Assembly: GCA_946699065.1 (NCBI GenBank)
Contig: CAMPDV010000191.1
Span: 62,001-126,000 of the forward strand
Source: Loxodes magnus
Taxonomy: Eukaryota; Ciliophora; Karyorelictea; Loxodida; Loxodidae
Length of the DNA stretch: 64,000 nucleotides
Direction of reading: 5' to 3'
Shown: piece by piece, positions 49,394 to 63,121 of the stretch
Position numbering within the stretch: the first letter of the stretch is position 1
How the letters are laid out: each line of letters begins with the position of its first letter
Translations under genes and position numbers: made by a program
Notes under the pieces: model-generated
Databases searched by the model: none
The model's input: only the letters and a program-made list of their open reading frames with translations
Told to the model about the DNA's origin: nothing

Positions 49394-51094
49394 TTCGAAA
49401 TTAATCAAAAGAATATTCGAAGAGATAAAATGAGAAGCCGAAAATAAAGAAAAGTATTAAGACGAAAAATGTTCATAAATGCATTTTAGAAAGAATAAAG
49501 ATATTTAAAAATTTCGAAATTAATCAAAAGAATATTCAAAGAGTAAAAATGAGAAGTCGAAAATAAAGAAAAGTGTAAAGACGAAAAATGTTCATAAATG
49601 TATTTTAGAGAGAATAAAGATATTTAAAAATTTCGAAATTAATCAAAAGAATATTCGAAGAGTAAAAATGAGAAGCCGAAAATTCAGAAAAGTGTAAAGA
49701 CGAAAAATGTTCATAAATGCATTTTGGAAAGAATAAAGATATTTAAAAATTTCGAAATTAATCAAAAGAATATTCGAAGAGTAAAAATGAGAAGCCGAAA
49801 ATTCAAAAAAGTGTAAAGACGAAAAATGTTCATAAATGTATTTTGGAAAGAATAAAGATATTTAAAAATTTCGAAATTAATCAAAAGATATTCAAAGAGT
49901 AAAAATGAGAAGTCGAAAATAAAGAAAAGTGTAAAGACGAAAAATGTTCATAAATGCATTTTGGAAAGAATAAAGATATTTAAAAATTTCGAAATTAATC
50001 AAAAGAATATTCAAAGAGTAAAAATGAGAAGTCGAAAATAAAGAAAAGTGTAAAGACGAAAAATGTTCATAAATGAATTTTAGTAAGAATAAAGATATTT
50101 AAAAATTTCGAAATTAATCAAAAGAATATTCGATGAGTAAAAATGAGAAGTCGAAAATAAAGAAAAGTATAAAGATATTTAAAAATTTCGAAATTAATCA
50201 AAAGAATATTCAAAGAGTAAAAATGAGAAGTCGAAAATAAAGAAAAGTGTAAAGACGAAAAATGTTCATAAATGTATTTTAGAGAGAATAAAGATATTTA
50301 AAAATTTAGAAATTAATCAAAAGATATTCAAAGAGTCAAATGAGAAATCCAAAATAAAGAAAAGTGTAAAGACGAAAAATGTTCATAAATGTATTTTGGA
50401 AAGAATAAAGATATTAAAAAATTTCGAAATTAATCAAAAGAATATTCGAAGAGTAAAAATGAGAAGCCGAAAATTCAGAAAAGTGTAAAGACGAAAAATG
50501 TTCATAAATGTATTTTGGAAAGAATAAAGATATTTAAAAATTTCGAAATTAATCAAAAGATATTCAAAGAGTAAAAATGAGAAGTCGAAAATAAAGAAAA
50601 GTGTAAAGACGAAAAATGTTCATAAATGCATTTTGGAAAGAATAAAGATATTTAAAAATTTCTTAATTAATCAAAAGAATATTCGAAGAGTAAAAATGAG
50701 AAGTCGAAAATAAATAAAAGTGTAAAGACGAAAAATGTTCATAAATGAATTTTAGTAAGAATAAAGATATTTAAAAATTTCGAAATTAATCAAAAGAATA
50801 TTCGATGAGTAAAAATGAGAAGTCGAAAATAAAGAAAAGTATAAAGATATTTAAAAATTTCGAAATTAATCAAAAGAATATTCAAAGAGTAAAAATGAGA
50901 AGTCGAAAATAAAGAAAAGTGTAAAGACGAAAAATGTTCATAAATGTATTTTAGAGAGAATAAAGATATTTAAAAATTTAGAAATTAATCAAAAGATATT
51001 CAAAGAGTCAAATGAGAAATCCAAAATAAAGAAAAGTGTAAAGACGAAAAATGTTCATAAATGTATTTTAGTAAGAATAAAGATATTTAAAAAT
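49394..51094. repeat. HOR-2 copy e, partial (units 1-15, 1701 bp)
   Basis: The copy follows copy d unit by unit up to the GTCAAATGAGAAATCC/TTTTAGTAAG unit, then leaves the order at 51095. Its sixth unit has AATAAAGAAAAG where copy d has AATAAATAAAAG. Confidence 0.83.
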
Positions 51095-54000
51095 TTCGAA
51101 ATTAATCAAAAGAATATTCAAAGAGTAAAAATGAGAAGTCGAAAATAAAGAAAAGTGTAAAGACGAAAAATGTTCATAAATGTATTTTAGTAAGAATAAA
51201 GATATTTAAAAATTTAGAAATTAATCAAAAGATATTCAAAGAGTCAAATGAGAAATCCAAAATAAAGAAAAGTGTAAAGACGAAAAATGTTCATAAATGT
51301 ATTTTAGTAAGAATAAAGATATTTAAAAATTTCGAAATTAATCAAAAGAATATTCAAAGAGTAAAAATGAGAAGTCGAAAATAAAGAAAAGTATTAAGAC
51401 GAAAAATGTTCATAAATGTATTTTGGTAAGAATAAAGATATTTAAAAATTTCGAAATTAATCAAAAGAATATTCGAAGAGTAAAAATGAGAAGTCGAAAA
51501 TAAAGAAAAGTATAAAGATATTAAAAAATTTCGAAATAAATCAAAAGAATATTCAAAGAGTAAAAATGAGAAGTCGAAAATAAAGAAAAGTATTAAGACG
51601 AAAAATGTTCATAAATGTATTTTGGTAAGAATAAAGATATTTAAAAATTTCGAAATTAATCAAAAGAATATTCGAAGAGTAAAAATGAGAAGTCGAAAAT
51701 TCAGAAAAGTGTAAAGACGAAAAATGTTCATAAATGTATTTTAGAAAGAATAAAGATATTTAAAAATTTCGAAATTAATCAAAAGAATATTCAAAGAGTA
51801 AAAATGAGAAGTCGAAAATAAAGAAAAGTATTAAGACGAAAAATGTTCATAAATGTATTTTGGTAAGAATAAAGATATTTAAAAATTTCGAAATTAATCA
51901 AAAGAATATTCGAAGAGTAAAAATGAGAAGTCGAAAATAAAGAAAAGTATAAAGACGAAAAATGTATATAAATGTATTTTAGAAAGAATAAAGATATTTA
52001 AAAATTTCGAAATTAATCAAAAGAATATTCAAAGAGTAAAAATGAGAAGTCGAAAATAAAGAAAAGTATTAAGACGAAAAATGTTCATAAATGTATTTTA
52101 GAAAGAATAAAGATATTTAAAAATTTCGAAATTAATCAAAAGAATATTCGAAGAGTAAAAATGAGAAGTCGAAAATAAAGAAAAGTATAAAGACGAAAAA
52201 TGTTCATAAATGCATTTTAGTAAGAATAAAGATATTTAAAAACTTAATACTTTAATCAAAAGAATATTCGAAGAGTAAAAATGAGAAGTCGAAAATAAAG
52301 AAAAGTGTAGAGACTAAAAATGTTCATAAATGCATTTTAGTAAGAATAAAGATATTTAAAAATTTCGAAATTAATCAAAAGAATATTCGAAGAGTAAAAA
52401 TGAGAAGTCGAAAATAAAGAAAAGTATAAAGATATTAAAAAATTTCTTAATTAATCAAAAGAATATTCAAAGAGTAAAAATGAGAAGTCGAAAATAAAGA
52501 AAAGTATTAAGACGAAAAATGTTCATAAATGTATTTTGGTAAGAATAAAGATATTTAAAAATTTCGAAATTAATCAAAAGAATATTCAAAGAGTAAAAAT
52601 AAGAAGTCGAAAATAAAGAAAAGTGTAAAGACGAAAAATGTTCATAAATGTATTTTAGAGAGAATAAAGATATTTAAAAATTTCGAAATTAATCAAAAGA
52701 ATATTCGAAGAGTAAAAATGAGAAGTCGAAAATTCAGAAAAGTGTAAAGACGAAAAATGTTCATAAGTGCATTTTGGAAAGAATAAAGATATTTAAAAAT
52801 TTCGAAATTAATCAAAAGAATATTCAAAGAGTAAAAATGAGAAGTCGAAAATAAAGAAAAGTGTAAAGACGAAAAATGTTCATAAATGCATTTTGGAAAG
52901 AATAAAGATATTTAAAAATTTCGAAATTAATCAAAAGAATATTCAAAGAGTAAAAATGAGAAGTCGAAAATAAAGAAAAGTGTAAAGACGAAAAATGTTC
53001 ATAAATGTATTTTAGTAAGAATAAAGATATTTAAAAATTTCGAAATTAATCAAAAGAATATTCGAAGAGTAAAAATGAGAAGTCGAAAATAAAGAAAAGT
53101 ATAAAGATATTTAAAAATTTCGAAATTAATAAAAAGAATATTCAAAGAGTAAAAATGAGAAGTCGAAAATAAAGAAAAGTATTAAGACGAAAAATGTTCA
53201 TAAATGTATTTTGGTAAGAATAAAGATATTTAAAAATTTCGAAATTAATCAAAAGAATATTCAAAGAGTAATAATAAGAAGTCGAAAATAAAGAAAAGTG
53301 TAAAGACGAAAAATGTTCATAAATGTATTTTAGAGAGAATAAAGATATTTAAAAATTTAGAAATTAATCAAAAGAATATTCGAAGAGTAAAAATGAGAAG
53401 TCGAAAATAAAGAAAAGTGTAAAGACGAAAAATGTTCATAAATGCATTTTGGAAAGAATAAAGATATTTAAAAATTTCGAAATTAATAAAAAGAATATTC
53501 AAAGAGTAAAAATGAGAAGTCGAAAATAAAGAAAAGTGTAAAGACGAAAAATGTTCATAAATGTATTTTAGAGAGAATAAAGATATTTAAAAATTTAGAA
53601 ATTAATCAAAAGATATTCAAAGAGTCAAATGAGAAATCCAAAATAAAGAAAAGTGTAAAGACGAAAAATGTTCATAAATGTATTTTAGTAAGAATAAAGA
53701 TATTTAAAAATTTCGAAATTAATCAAAAGAATATTCAAAGAGTCAAAATGAGAAGTCGAAAATAAAGAAAAGTATTAAGACGAAAAATGTTCATAAATGT
53801 ATTTTGGAAAGAATAAAGATATTTAAAAATTTCGAAATTAATCAAAAGAATATTCGAAGAGTAAAAATGAGAAGTCGAAAATTCAGAAAAGTGTAAAGAC
53901 GAAAAATGTTCATAAATGCATTTTGGAAAGAATAAAGATATTTAAAAATTTCGAAATTAATCAAAAGAATATTCAAAGAGTAAAAATGAGAAGTCGAAAA

Positions 54001-57000
54001 TAAAGAAAAGTGTAAAGACGAAAAATGTTCATAAATGTATTTTGGTAAGAATAAAGATATTTAAAAATTTCGAAATTAATCAAAAGAATATTCGAAGAGT
54101 AAAAATGAGAAGTCGAAAATAAAGAAAAGTGTAGAGACTAAAAATTTTCATAAATGTATTTTAGTAAGAATAAAGATATTTAAAAATTTCGAAATTAATC
54201 AAAAGAATATTCAAAGAGTAAAAATGAGAAGTCGAAAATAAAGAAAAGTGTAAAGACGAAAAATGTTCATAAATGTATTTTAGAGAGAATAAAGATATTT
54301 AAAAATTTCGAAATTAATCAAAAGAATATTCAAAGAGTAAAAATGAGAAGTCGAAAATTCAGAAAAGTATAAAGAAGTTTAAAAATTTCGAAATTAATCA
54401 AAAGAATATTCAAAGAGTAAAAATAAGAAGTCGAAAATAAAGAAAAGTGTAAAGACGAAAAATGTTCATAAATGTATTTTAGAAAGAATAAAGATATTTA
54501 AAAATTTCGAAATTAATCAAAAGAATATTCGAAGAGTAAAAATGAGAAGTCGAAAATTCAGAAAAGTGTAAAGACGAAAAATGTTCATAAATGCATTTTG
54601 GAAAGAATAAAGATATTTAAAAATTTCGAAATTAATCAAAAGAATATTCAAAGAGTAAAAATGAGAAGTCGAAAATAAAGAAAAGTGTAAAGACGAAAAA
54701 TGTTCATAAATGCATTTTGGAAAGAATAAAGATATTTAAAAATTTCGAAATTAATCAAAAGAATATTCAAAGAGTAAAAATGAGAAGTCGAAAATAAAGA
54801 AAAGTGTAAAGACGAAAAATGTTCATAAATGTATTTTAGTAAGAATAAAGATATTTAAAAATTTCGAAATTAATCAAAAGAATATTCGAAGAGTAAAAAT
54901 GAGAAGTCGAAAATAAAGAAAAGTATAAAGATATTTAAAAATTTCTTAATTAATCAAAAGAATATTCGAAGAGTAAAAATGAGAAGTCGAAAATAAAGAA
55001 AAGTGTAAAGACGAAAAATGTTCATAAATGTATTTTAGTAAGAATAAAGATATTTAAAAATTTCGAAATTAATCAAAAGAATATTCGATGATTAAAAATG
55101 AGAAGTCGAAAATAAAGAAAAGTATAAAGATATTTAAAAATTTCGAAATTAATCAAAAGAATATTCAAAGAGTAAAAATAAGAAGTCGAAAATAAAGAAA
55201 AGTGTAAAGACGAAAAATGTTCATAAATGTATTTTAGAGAGAATAAAGATATTTAAAAATTTAGAAATTAATCAAAAGAATATTCGAAGAGTAAAAATGA
55301 GAAGACGAAAATAAAGAAAAGTATTAAGACGAAAAATGTTCATAAATGTATTTTGGAAAGAATAAAGATATTTAAAAATTTCGAAATTAATCAAAAGAAT
55401 ATTCAAAGAGTAAAAATGAGAAGTCGAAAATAAAGAAAAGTATTAAGACGAAAAATGTTCATAAATGTATTTTAGTAAGAATAAAGATATTTAAAAATTT
55501 CGAAATTAATCAAAAGAATATTCAAAGAGTAAAAATGAGAAATCGAAAATAAAGAAAAGTGTAAAGACGAAAAATATTCATAAATGTATTTTAGAAAGAA
55601 TAAAGATATTTAAAAATTTCGAAATTAATCAAAAGAATATTCAAAGAGTAAAAATGAGAAGTCGAAAATAAAGAAAAGTATTAAGACGAAAAATGTTCAT
55701 AAATGTATTTTGGTAAGAATAAAGATATTTAAAAATTTCGAAATTAATCAAAAGAATATTCAAAGAGTAAAAATGAGAAGTCGAAAATAAAGAAAAGTAT
55801 TAAGACGAAAAATGTTCATAAATGTATTTTAGTAAGAATAAAGATATTTAAAAATTTCGAAATTAATCAAAAGAATATTCGAAGAGTAAAAATGAGAAGT
55901 CGAAAATAAAGAAAAGTGTAGAGACGAAAAATATTCATAAATGTATTTTAGTAAGAATAAAGATATTTAAAAATTTCGAAATTAATCAAAAGAATATTCA
56001 AAGAGTAAAAATGAGAAGTCGAAAATAAAGAAAAGTATTAAGACGAAAAATGTTCATAAATGTATTTTGGAAAGAATAAAGATATTTAAAAATTTCGAAA
56101 TTAATCAAAAGAATATTCAAAGAGTAAAAATGAGAAGTCGAAAATAAAGAAAAGTATAAAGACGAAAAATGTTCATAAATGCATTTTAGTAAGAATAAAG
56201 ATATTTAAAAACTTAATACTTTAATCAAAAGAATATTCGAAGAGTAAAAATGAGAAGTCGAAAATAAAGAAAAGATTAGAGACTAAAAATGTTCATAAAT
56301 GCATTTTAGTAAGAATAAAGATATTTAAAAATTTCGAAATTAATCAAAAGAATATTCAAAGAGTAAAAATGAGAAGTCGAAAATAAAGAAAAGTGTAAAG
56401 ACGAAAAATGTTCATAAATGTATTTTAGTAAGAATAAAGATATTTAAAAATTTCGAAATTAATCAAAAGAATATTCAAAGAGTAAAAATGAGAAGTCGAA
56501 AATAAAGAAAAGTGTAAAGACGAAAAATGTTCATAAATGCATTTTGGAAAGAATAAAGATATTTAAAAATTTCGAAATTAATCAAAAGAATATTCGAAGA
56601 GTAAAAATGAGAAGTCGAAAATAAATAAAAGTGTAAAGACGAAAAATGTTCATAAATGAATTTTAGTAAGAATAAAGATATTTAAAAATTTCTTAATTAA
56701 TCAAAAGAATATTCGAAGAGTTAAAATGAGAAGTCGAAAATAAAGAAAAGTATAAAGATATTTAAAAATTTCGAAATTAATCAAAAGAATATTCGAAGAG
56801 TAAAAATGAGAAGTCGAAAATAAAGAAAAGTATAAAGATATTTAAAAATTTCGAAATTAATCAAAAGAATATTCAAAGAGTCAAAATGAGAAGTCGAAAA
56901 TAAAGAAAAGTATTAAGACGAAAAATGTTCATAAATGTATTTTGGAAAGAATAAAGATATTTAAAAATTTCGAAATTAATCAAAAGAATATTCGAAGAGT

Positions 57001-58517
57001 AAAAATGAGAAGACGAAAATTCAGAAAAGTGTAAAGATGAAAAATGTTCATAAATGCATTTTAGTAAGAATAAAGATATTTAAAAATTTCGAAATTAATC
57101 AAAAGAATATTCGAAGAGTAAAAATGAGAAGTCGAAAATAAAGAAAAGTGTAGAGACTAAAAATTTTCATAAATGTATTTTGGTAAGAATAAAGATATTT
57201 AAAAATTTCGAAATTAATCAAAAGAATATTCGAAGAGTAAAAATGAGAAGTCGAAAATAAAGAAAAGTGTAGAGACTAAAAATTTTCATAAATGTATTTT
57301 AGTAAGAATAAAGATATTTAAAAATTTCGAAATTAATCAAAAGAATATTCAAAGAGTAAAAATGAGAAGTCGAAAATAAAGAAAAGTGTAAAGACGAAAA
57401 ATGTTCATAAATGTATTTTAGTAAGAATAAAGATATTTAAAAATTTAGAAATTAATCAAAAGAATATTCGAAGAGTAAAAATGAGAAGTCGAAAATAAAG
57501 AAAAGTATAAAGACGAAAAATGTTCATAAATGCATTTTAGTAAGAATAAAGATATTTAAAAACTTAATACTTTAATCAAAAGAATATTCGAAGAGTAAAA
57601 ATGAGAAGTCGAAAATAAAGAAAAGATTAGAGACTAAAAATGTTCATAAATGCATTTTAGTAAGAATAAAGATATTTAAAAATTTCGAAATTAATCAAAA
57701 GAATATTCAAAGAGTAAAAATGAGAAGTCGAAAATAAAGAAAAGTGTAAAGATGAAAAATGTTCATAAATGTATTTTAGTAAGAATAAAGATATTTAAAA
57801 ATTTCGAAATTAATCAAAAGAATATTCAAAGAGTAAAAATGAGAAGTCGAAAATAAAGAAAAGTGTAGAGACTAAAAATTTTCATAAATGTATTTTAGTA
57901 AGAATAAAGATATTTAAAAATTTCGAAATTAATCAAAAGAATATTCGAAGAGTAAAAATGAGAAGTCGAAAATAAAGAAAAGTGTAAAGACGAAAAATGT
58001 TCATAAATGTATTTTAGTAAGAATAAAGATATTTAAAAATTTAGAAATTAATCAAAAGAATATTCAAAGAGTAAAAATGAGAAGTCGAAAATAAAGAAAA
58101 GTATAAAGACGAAAAATGTTCATAAATGCATTTTAGTAAGAATAAAGATATTTAAAAACTTAATACTTTAATCAAAAGAATATTCGAAGAGTAAAAATGA
58201 GAAGTCGAAAATAAAGAAAAGTGTAAAGACGAAAAATGTTCATAAATGTATTTTAGTAAGAATAAAGATATTTAAAAATTTCGAAATTAATCAAAAGAAT
58301 ATTCAAAGAGTAAAAATGAGAAGTCGAAAATAAAGAAAAGTGTAAAGACGAAAAATGTTCATAAATGTATTTTAGTAAGAATAAAGATATTTAAAAATTT
58401 CGAAATTAATCAAAAGAATATTCAAAGAGTAAAAATGAGAAGTCGAAAATAAAGAAAAGTGTAAAGACGAAAAATGTTCATAAATGCATTTTGGAAAGAA
58501 TAAAGATATTTAAAAAT
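51095..58517. repeat. Zone 8: mixed right-half monomers
   Basis: About 63 or more monomers with no long HOR that I could follow. New local classes appear: GTGTAGAGACTAAAAATTTTC (about 54130, 57150, 57270, 57865), GTATAAAGACG full-length units, GATTAGAGACT units (about 56275, 57625), and the ACTTAATACTTT junction (52242, 56211, 57562, 58158). Several 80-bp units are present. No gene or foreign insertion is seen. Confidence 0.84.
56211..58170. repeat. Cluster of ACTTAATACTTT junction variants
   Basis: In three monomers (56211, 57562, 58158) the usual AATTTCGAAATTAATC junction is replaced by AACTTAATACTTTAATC, one base longer. Each follows a GTATAAAGACG/ATGCATTTTAGTAAG unit, so the variant and its neighbour move together. 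Two isolated examples lie at 13629 and 52242. Confidence 0.85.
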
Positions 58518-60899
58518 TTCGAAATTAATCAAAAGAATATTCGAAGAGTAAAAATGAGAAGTGGAAAATAAATAAAAGTGTAAAGACGAAAAATGTTCAT
58601 AAATGAATTTTAGTAAGAATAAAGATATTTAAAAATTTCTTAATTAATCAAAAGAATATTCGAAGAGTATAAATGAGAAGTCGAAAATAAAGAAAAGTAT
58701 AAAGATATTTAAAAATTTCGAAATTAATCAAAAGAATATTCAAAGAGTAAAAATGAGAAGTCGAAAATAAAGAAAAGTATTAAGACGAGCAATGTTCATA
58801 AATGTATTTTAGAAAGAATAAAGATATTTAAAAATTTCGAAATTAATCAAAAGAATATTCGAAGAGTAAAAATGAGAAATCCAAAATAAAGAAAAGTGTA
58901 AAGACGAAAAATGTTCATAAATGTATTTTAGTAAGAATAAAGATATTTAAAAATTTCGAAATTAATCAAAAGAATATTCAAAGAGTCAAAATGAGAAGTC
59001 GAAAATAAAGAAAAGTATTAAGACGAAAAATGTTCATAAATGTATTTTGGAAAAAATAAAGATATTTAAAAATTTCGAAATTAATCAAAAGAATATTCGA
59101 AGAGTAAAAATGAGAAGTCGAAAATTCAGAAAAGTGTAAAGATGAAAAATGTTCATAAATGCATTTTGGTAAGAATAAAGATATTTAAAAATTTAGAAAT
59201 TAATCAAAAGAATATTCAAAGAGTAAAAATGAGAAGTCGAAAATAAAGAAAAGTGTAAAGACGAAAAATGTTCATAAATGTATTTTGGTAAGAATAAAGA
59301 TATTTAAAAATTTCGAAATTAATCAAAAGAATATTCAAAGAGTAAAAATGAGAAGTCGAAAATAAAGAAAAGTGTAGAGACTAAAAATTTTCATAAATGT
59401 ATTTTAGTAAGAATAAAGATATTTAAAAATTTCGAAATTAATCAAAAGAATATTCAAAGAGTAAAAATGAGAAGTCGAAAATAAAGAAAAGTGTAAAGAC
59501 GAAAAATGTTCATAAATGCATTTTGGAAAGAATAAAGATATTTAAAAATTTCGAAATTAATCAAAAGAATATTCGAAGAGTAAAAATGAGAAGTCGAAAA
59601 TAAATAAAAGTGTAAAGACGAAAAATGTTCATAAATGAATTTTAGTAAGAATAAAGATATTTAAAAATTTCTTAATTAATCAAAAGAATATTCGAAGAGT
59701 AAAAATGAGAAGTCGAAAATAAAGAAAAGTATAAAGATATTTAAAAATTTCGAAATTAATCAAAAGAATATTCGAAGAGTAAAAATGAGAAGTCGAAAAT
59801 AAAGAAAAGTATAAAGATATTTAAAAATTTCGAAATTAATCAAAAGAATATTCAAAGAGTCAAAATGAGAAGTCGAAAATAAAGAAAAGTATTAAGACGA
59901 AAAATGTTCATAAATGTATTTTGGTAAGAATAAAGATATTTAAAAAATTCGAAATTAATCAAAAGAATATTCGAAGAGTAAAAATGAGAAGTCGAAAATT
60001 CAGAAAAGTGTAAAGATGAAAAATGTTCATAAATGCATTTTAGTAAGAATAAAGATATTTAAAAATTTCGAAATTAATCAAAAGAATATTCAAAGAGTAA
60101 AAATGAGAAGTCGAAAATAAAGAAAAGTGTAAAGACGAAAAATGTTCATAAATGTATTTTGGTAAGAATAAAGATATTTAAAAATTTCGAAATTAATCAA
60201 AAGAATATTCGAAGAGTAAAAATGAGAAGTCGAAAATAAAGAAAAGTGTAGAGACTAAAAATTTTCATAAATGTATTTTAGTAAGAATAAAGATATTTAA
60301 AAATTTCGAAATTAATCAAAAGAATATTCAAAGAGTAAAAATGAGAAGTCGAAAATAAAGAAAAGTGTAAAGACGAAAAATGTTCATAAATGTATTTTAG
60401 TAAGAATAAAGATATTTAAAAATTTAGAAATTAATCAAAAGAATATTCAAAGAGTAAAAATGAGAAGTCGAAAATAAAGAAAAGTATAAAGACGAAAAAT
60501 GTTCATAAATGCATTTTAGTAAGAATAAAGATATTTAAAAATTTAGAAATTAATCAAAAGAATATTCGAAGAGTAAAAATGAGAAGTCGAAAATTCAGAA
60601 AAGTGTAAAGACGAAAAATGTTCATAAATGCATTTTAGTAAGAATAAAGATATTTAAAAATTTAGAAATTAATCAAAAGAATATTCAAAGAGTAAAAATG
60701 AGAAGTCGAAAATAAAGAAAAGTATAAAGACGAAAAATGTTCATAAATGTATTTTGGTAAGAATAAAGATATTTAAAAATTTCGAAATTAATCAAAAGAA
60801 TATTCGAAGAGTAAAAATGAGAAGTCGAAAATAAAGAAAAGTGTAAAGACGAAAAATGTTCATAAATGCATTTTGGAAAGAATAAAGATATTTAAAAAT
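58518..60899. repeat. HOR-3 copy 1 (2382 bp)
   Basis: The copy starts with a unit carrying GAAGTGGAAAATAAATAAAAG and ATGAATTTT. It continues with an 80-bp TTCTTAATT/GAGTATAAATGAG unit, a GACGAGCAATG unit, an AAATCC unit, a GTCAAAATG unit ending TTTTGGAAAAAATAAAG, and an AATTCAG/GTGTAAAGATG unit. The same series restarts at 60900 and 63122. Confidence 0.83.
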
Positions 60900-63121
60900 T
60901 TCGAAATTAATCAAAAGAATATTCGAAGAGTAAAAATGAGAAGTGGAAAATAAATAAAAGTGTAAAGACGAAAAATGTTCATAAATGAATTTTAGTAAGA
61001 ATAAAGATATTTAAAAATTTCTTAATTAATCAAAAGAATATTCGAAGAGTATAAATGAGAAGTCGAAAATAAAGAAAAGTATAAAGATATTTAAAAATTT
61101 CGAAATTAATCAAAAGAATATTCAAAGAGTAAAAATGAGAAGTCGAAAATAAAGAAAAGTATTAAGACGAGCAATGTTCATAAATGTATTTTAGAAAGAA
61201 TAAAGATATTTAAAAATTTCGAAATTAATCAAAAGAATATTCGAAGAGTAAAAATGAGAAATCCAAAATAAAGAAAAGTGTAAAGACGAAAAATGTTCAT
61301 AAATGTATTTTAGTAAGAATAAAGATATTTAAAAATTTCGAAATTAATCAAAAGAATATTCAAAGAGTCAAAATGAGAAGTCGAAAATAAAGAAAAGTAT
61401 TAAGACGAAAAATGTTCATAAATGTATTTTGGAAAAAATAAAGATATTTAAAAATTTCGAAATTAATCAAAAGAATATTCGAAGAGTAAAAATGAGAAGT
61501 CGAAAATTCAGAAAAGTGTAAAGATGAAAAATGTTCATAAATGCATTTTAGTAAGAATAAAGATATTTAAAAATTTCGAAATTAATCAAAAGAATATTCA
61601 AAGAGTAAAAATGAGAAGTCGAAAATAAAGAAAAGTGTAAAGACGAAAAATGTTCATAAATGTATTTTGGTAAGAATAAAGATATTTAAAAATTTCGAAA
61701 TTAATCAAAAGAATATTCGAAGAGTAAAAATGAGAAGTCGAAAATAAAGAAAAGTGTAGAGACTAAAAATTTTCATAAATGTATTTTAGTAAGAATAAAG
61801 ATATTTAAAAATTTCGAAATTAATCAAAAGAATATTCAAAGAGTAAAAATGAGAAGTCGAAAATAAAGAAAAGTATAAAGACGAAAAATGTTCATAAATG
61901 CATTTTAGTAAGAATAAAGATATTTAAAAATTTAGAAATTAATCAAAAGAATATTCGAAGAGTAAAAATGAGAAGTCGAAAATAAAGAAAAGTGTAAAGA
62001 CGAAAAATGTTCATAAATGCATTTTAGTAAGAATAAAGATATTTAAAAATTTAGAAATTAATCAAAAGAATATTCAAAGAGTAAAAATGAGAAGTCGAAA
62101 ATAAAGAAAAGTATAAAGACTAAAAATTTTCATAAATGTATTTTAGTAAGAATAAAGATATTTAAAAATTTCGAAATTAATCAAAAGAATATTCAAAGAG
62201 TAAAAATGAGAAGTCGAAAATAAAGAAAAGTATTAAGACGAGCAATGTTCATAAATGTATTTTAGTAAGAATAAAGATATTTAAAAATTTCGAAATTAAT
62301 CAAAAGAATATTCAAAGAGTAAAAATGAGAAGTCGAAAATAAAGAAAAGTGTAAAGACGAAAAATGTTCATAAATGTATTTTAGTAAGAATAAAGATATT
62401 TAAAAATTTAGAAATTAATCAAAAGAATATTCAAAGAGTAAAAATGAGAAGTCGAAAATAAAGAAAAGATTAGAGACTAAAAATGTTCATAAATGCATTT
62501 TAGTAAGAATAAAGATATTTAAAAATTTCGAAATTAATCAAAAGAATATTCAAAGAGTAAAAATGAGAAGTCGAAAATAAAGAAAAGTGTAAAGACGAAA
62601 AATGTTCATAAATGAATTTTAGTAAGAATAAAGATATTTAAAAATTTCTTAATTAATCAAAAGAATATTCGAAGAGTAAAAATGAGAAGTGGAAAATAAA
62701 TAAAAGTGTAAAGACGAAAAATGTTCATAAATGAATTTTAGTAAGAATAAAGATATTTAAAAATTTCGAAATTAATCAAAAGAATATTCAAAGAGTAAAA
62801 ATGAGAAGTCGAAAATAAAGAAAAGTGTAAAGACGAAAAATGTTCATAAATGTATTTTAGTAAGAATAAAGATATTTAAAAATTTCGAAATTAATCAAAA
62901 GAATATTCGAAGAGTAAAAATGAGAAGTGGAAAATAAATAAAAGTGTAAAGACGAAAAATGTTCATAAATGTATTTTAGTAAGAATAAAGATATTTAAAA
63001 ATTTCGAAATTAATCAAAAGAATATTCAAAGAGTAAAAATGAGAAGTCGAAAATAAAGAAAAGTGTAAAGACGAAAAATGTTCATAAATGCATTTTGGAA
63101 AGAATAAAGATATTTAAAAAT
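60900..63121. repeat. HOR-3 copy 2 (2222 bp)
   Basis: The opening eight monomers repeat those of copy 1 in order. The later part differs and includes two extra GAAGTGGAAAAT units (62689, 62927), so the 2222-bp length is not a simple deletion of copy 1. Confidence 0.82.

Larger units (their letters stand above)
36458..51094. repeat. Zone 7: array with 19-monomer higher-order repeat
   Basis: The zone opens with an 80-bp unit (36458-36537) and related mixed monomers to 38713. Five size-variant copies of a long HOR follow (38714, 40298, 42434, 47256, 49394). Its variant types are the 80-bp units, TTTTAGAGAG, CAAAAGATATTC (one base short), GTCAAATGAGAAATCC, GAAGCCGAAAATTCAG, ATAAATAAAAG with ATGAATTTT, and CGATGAG. 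GTAAAATG monomers are absent after about 36.7 kb. No gene is present. Confidence 0.86.
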
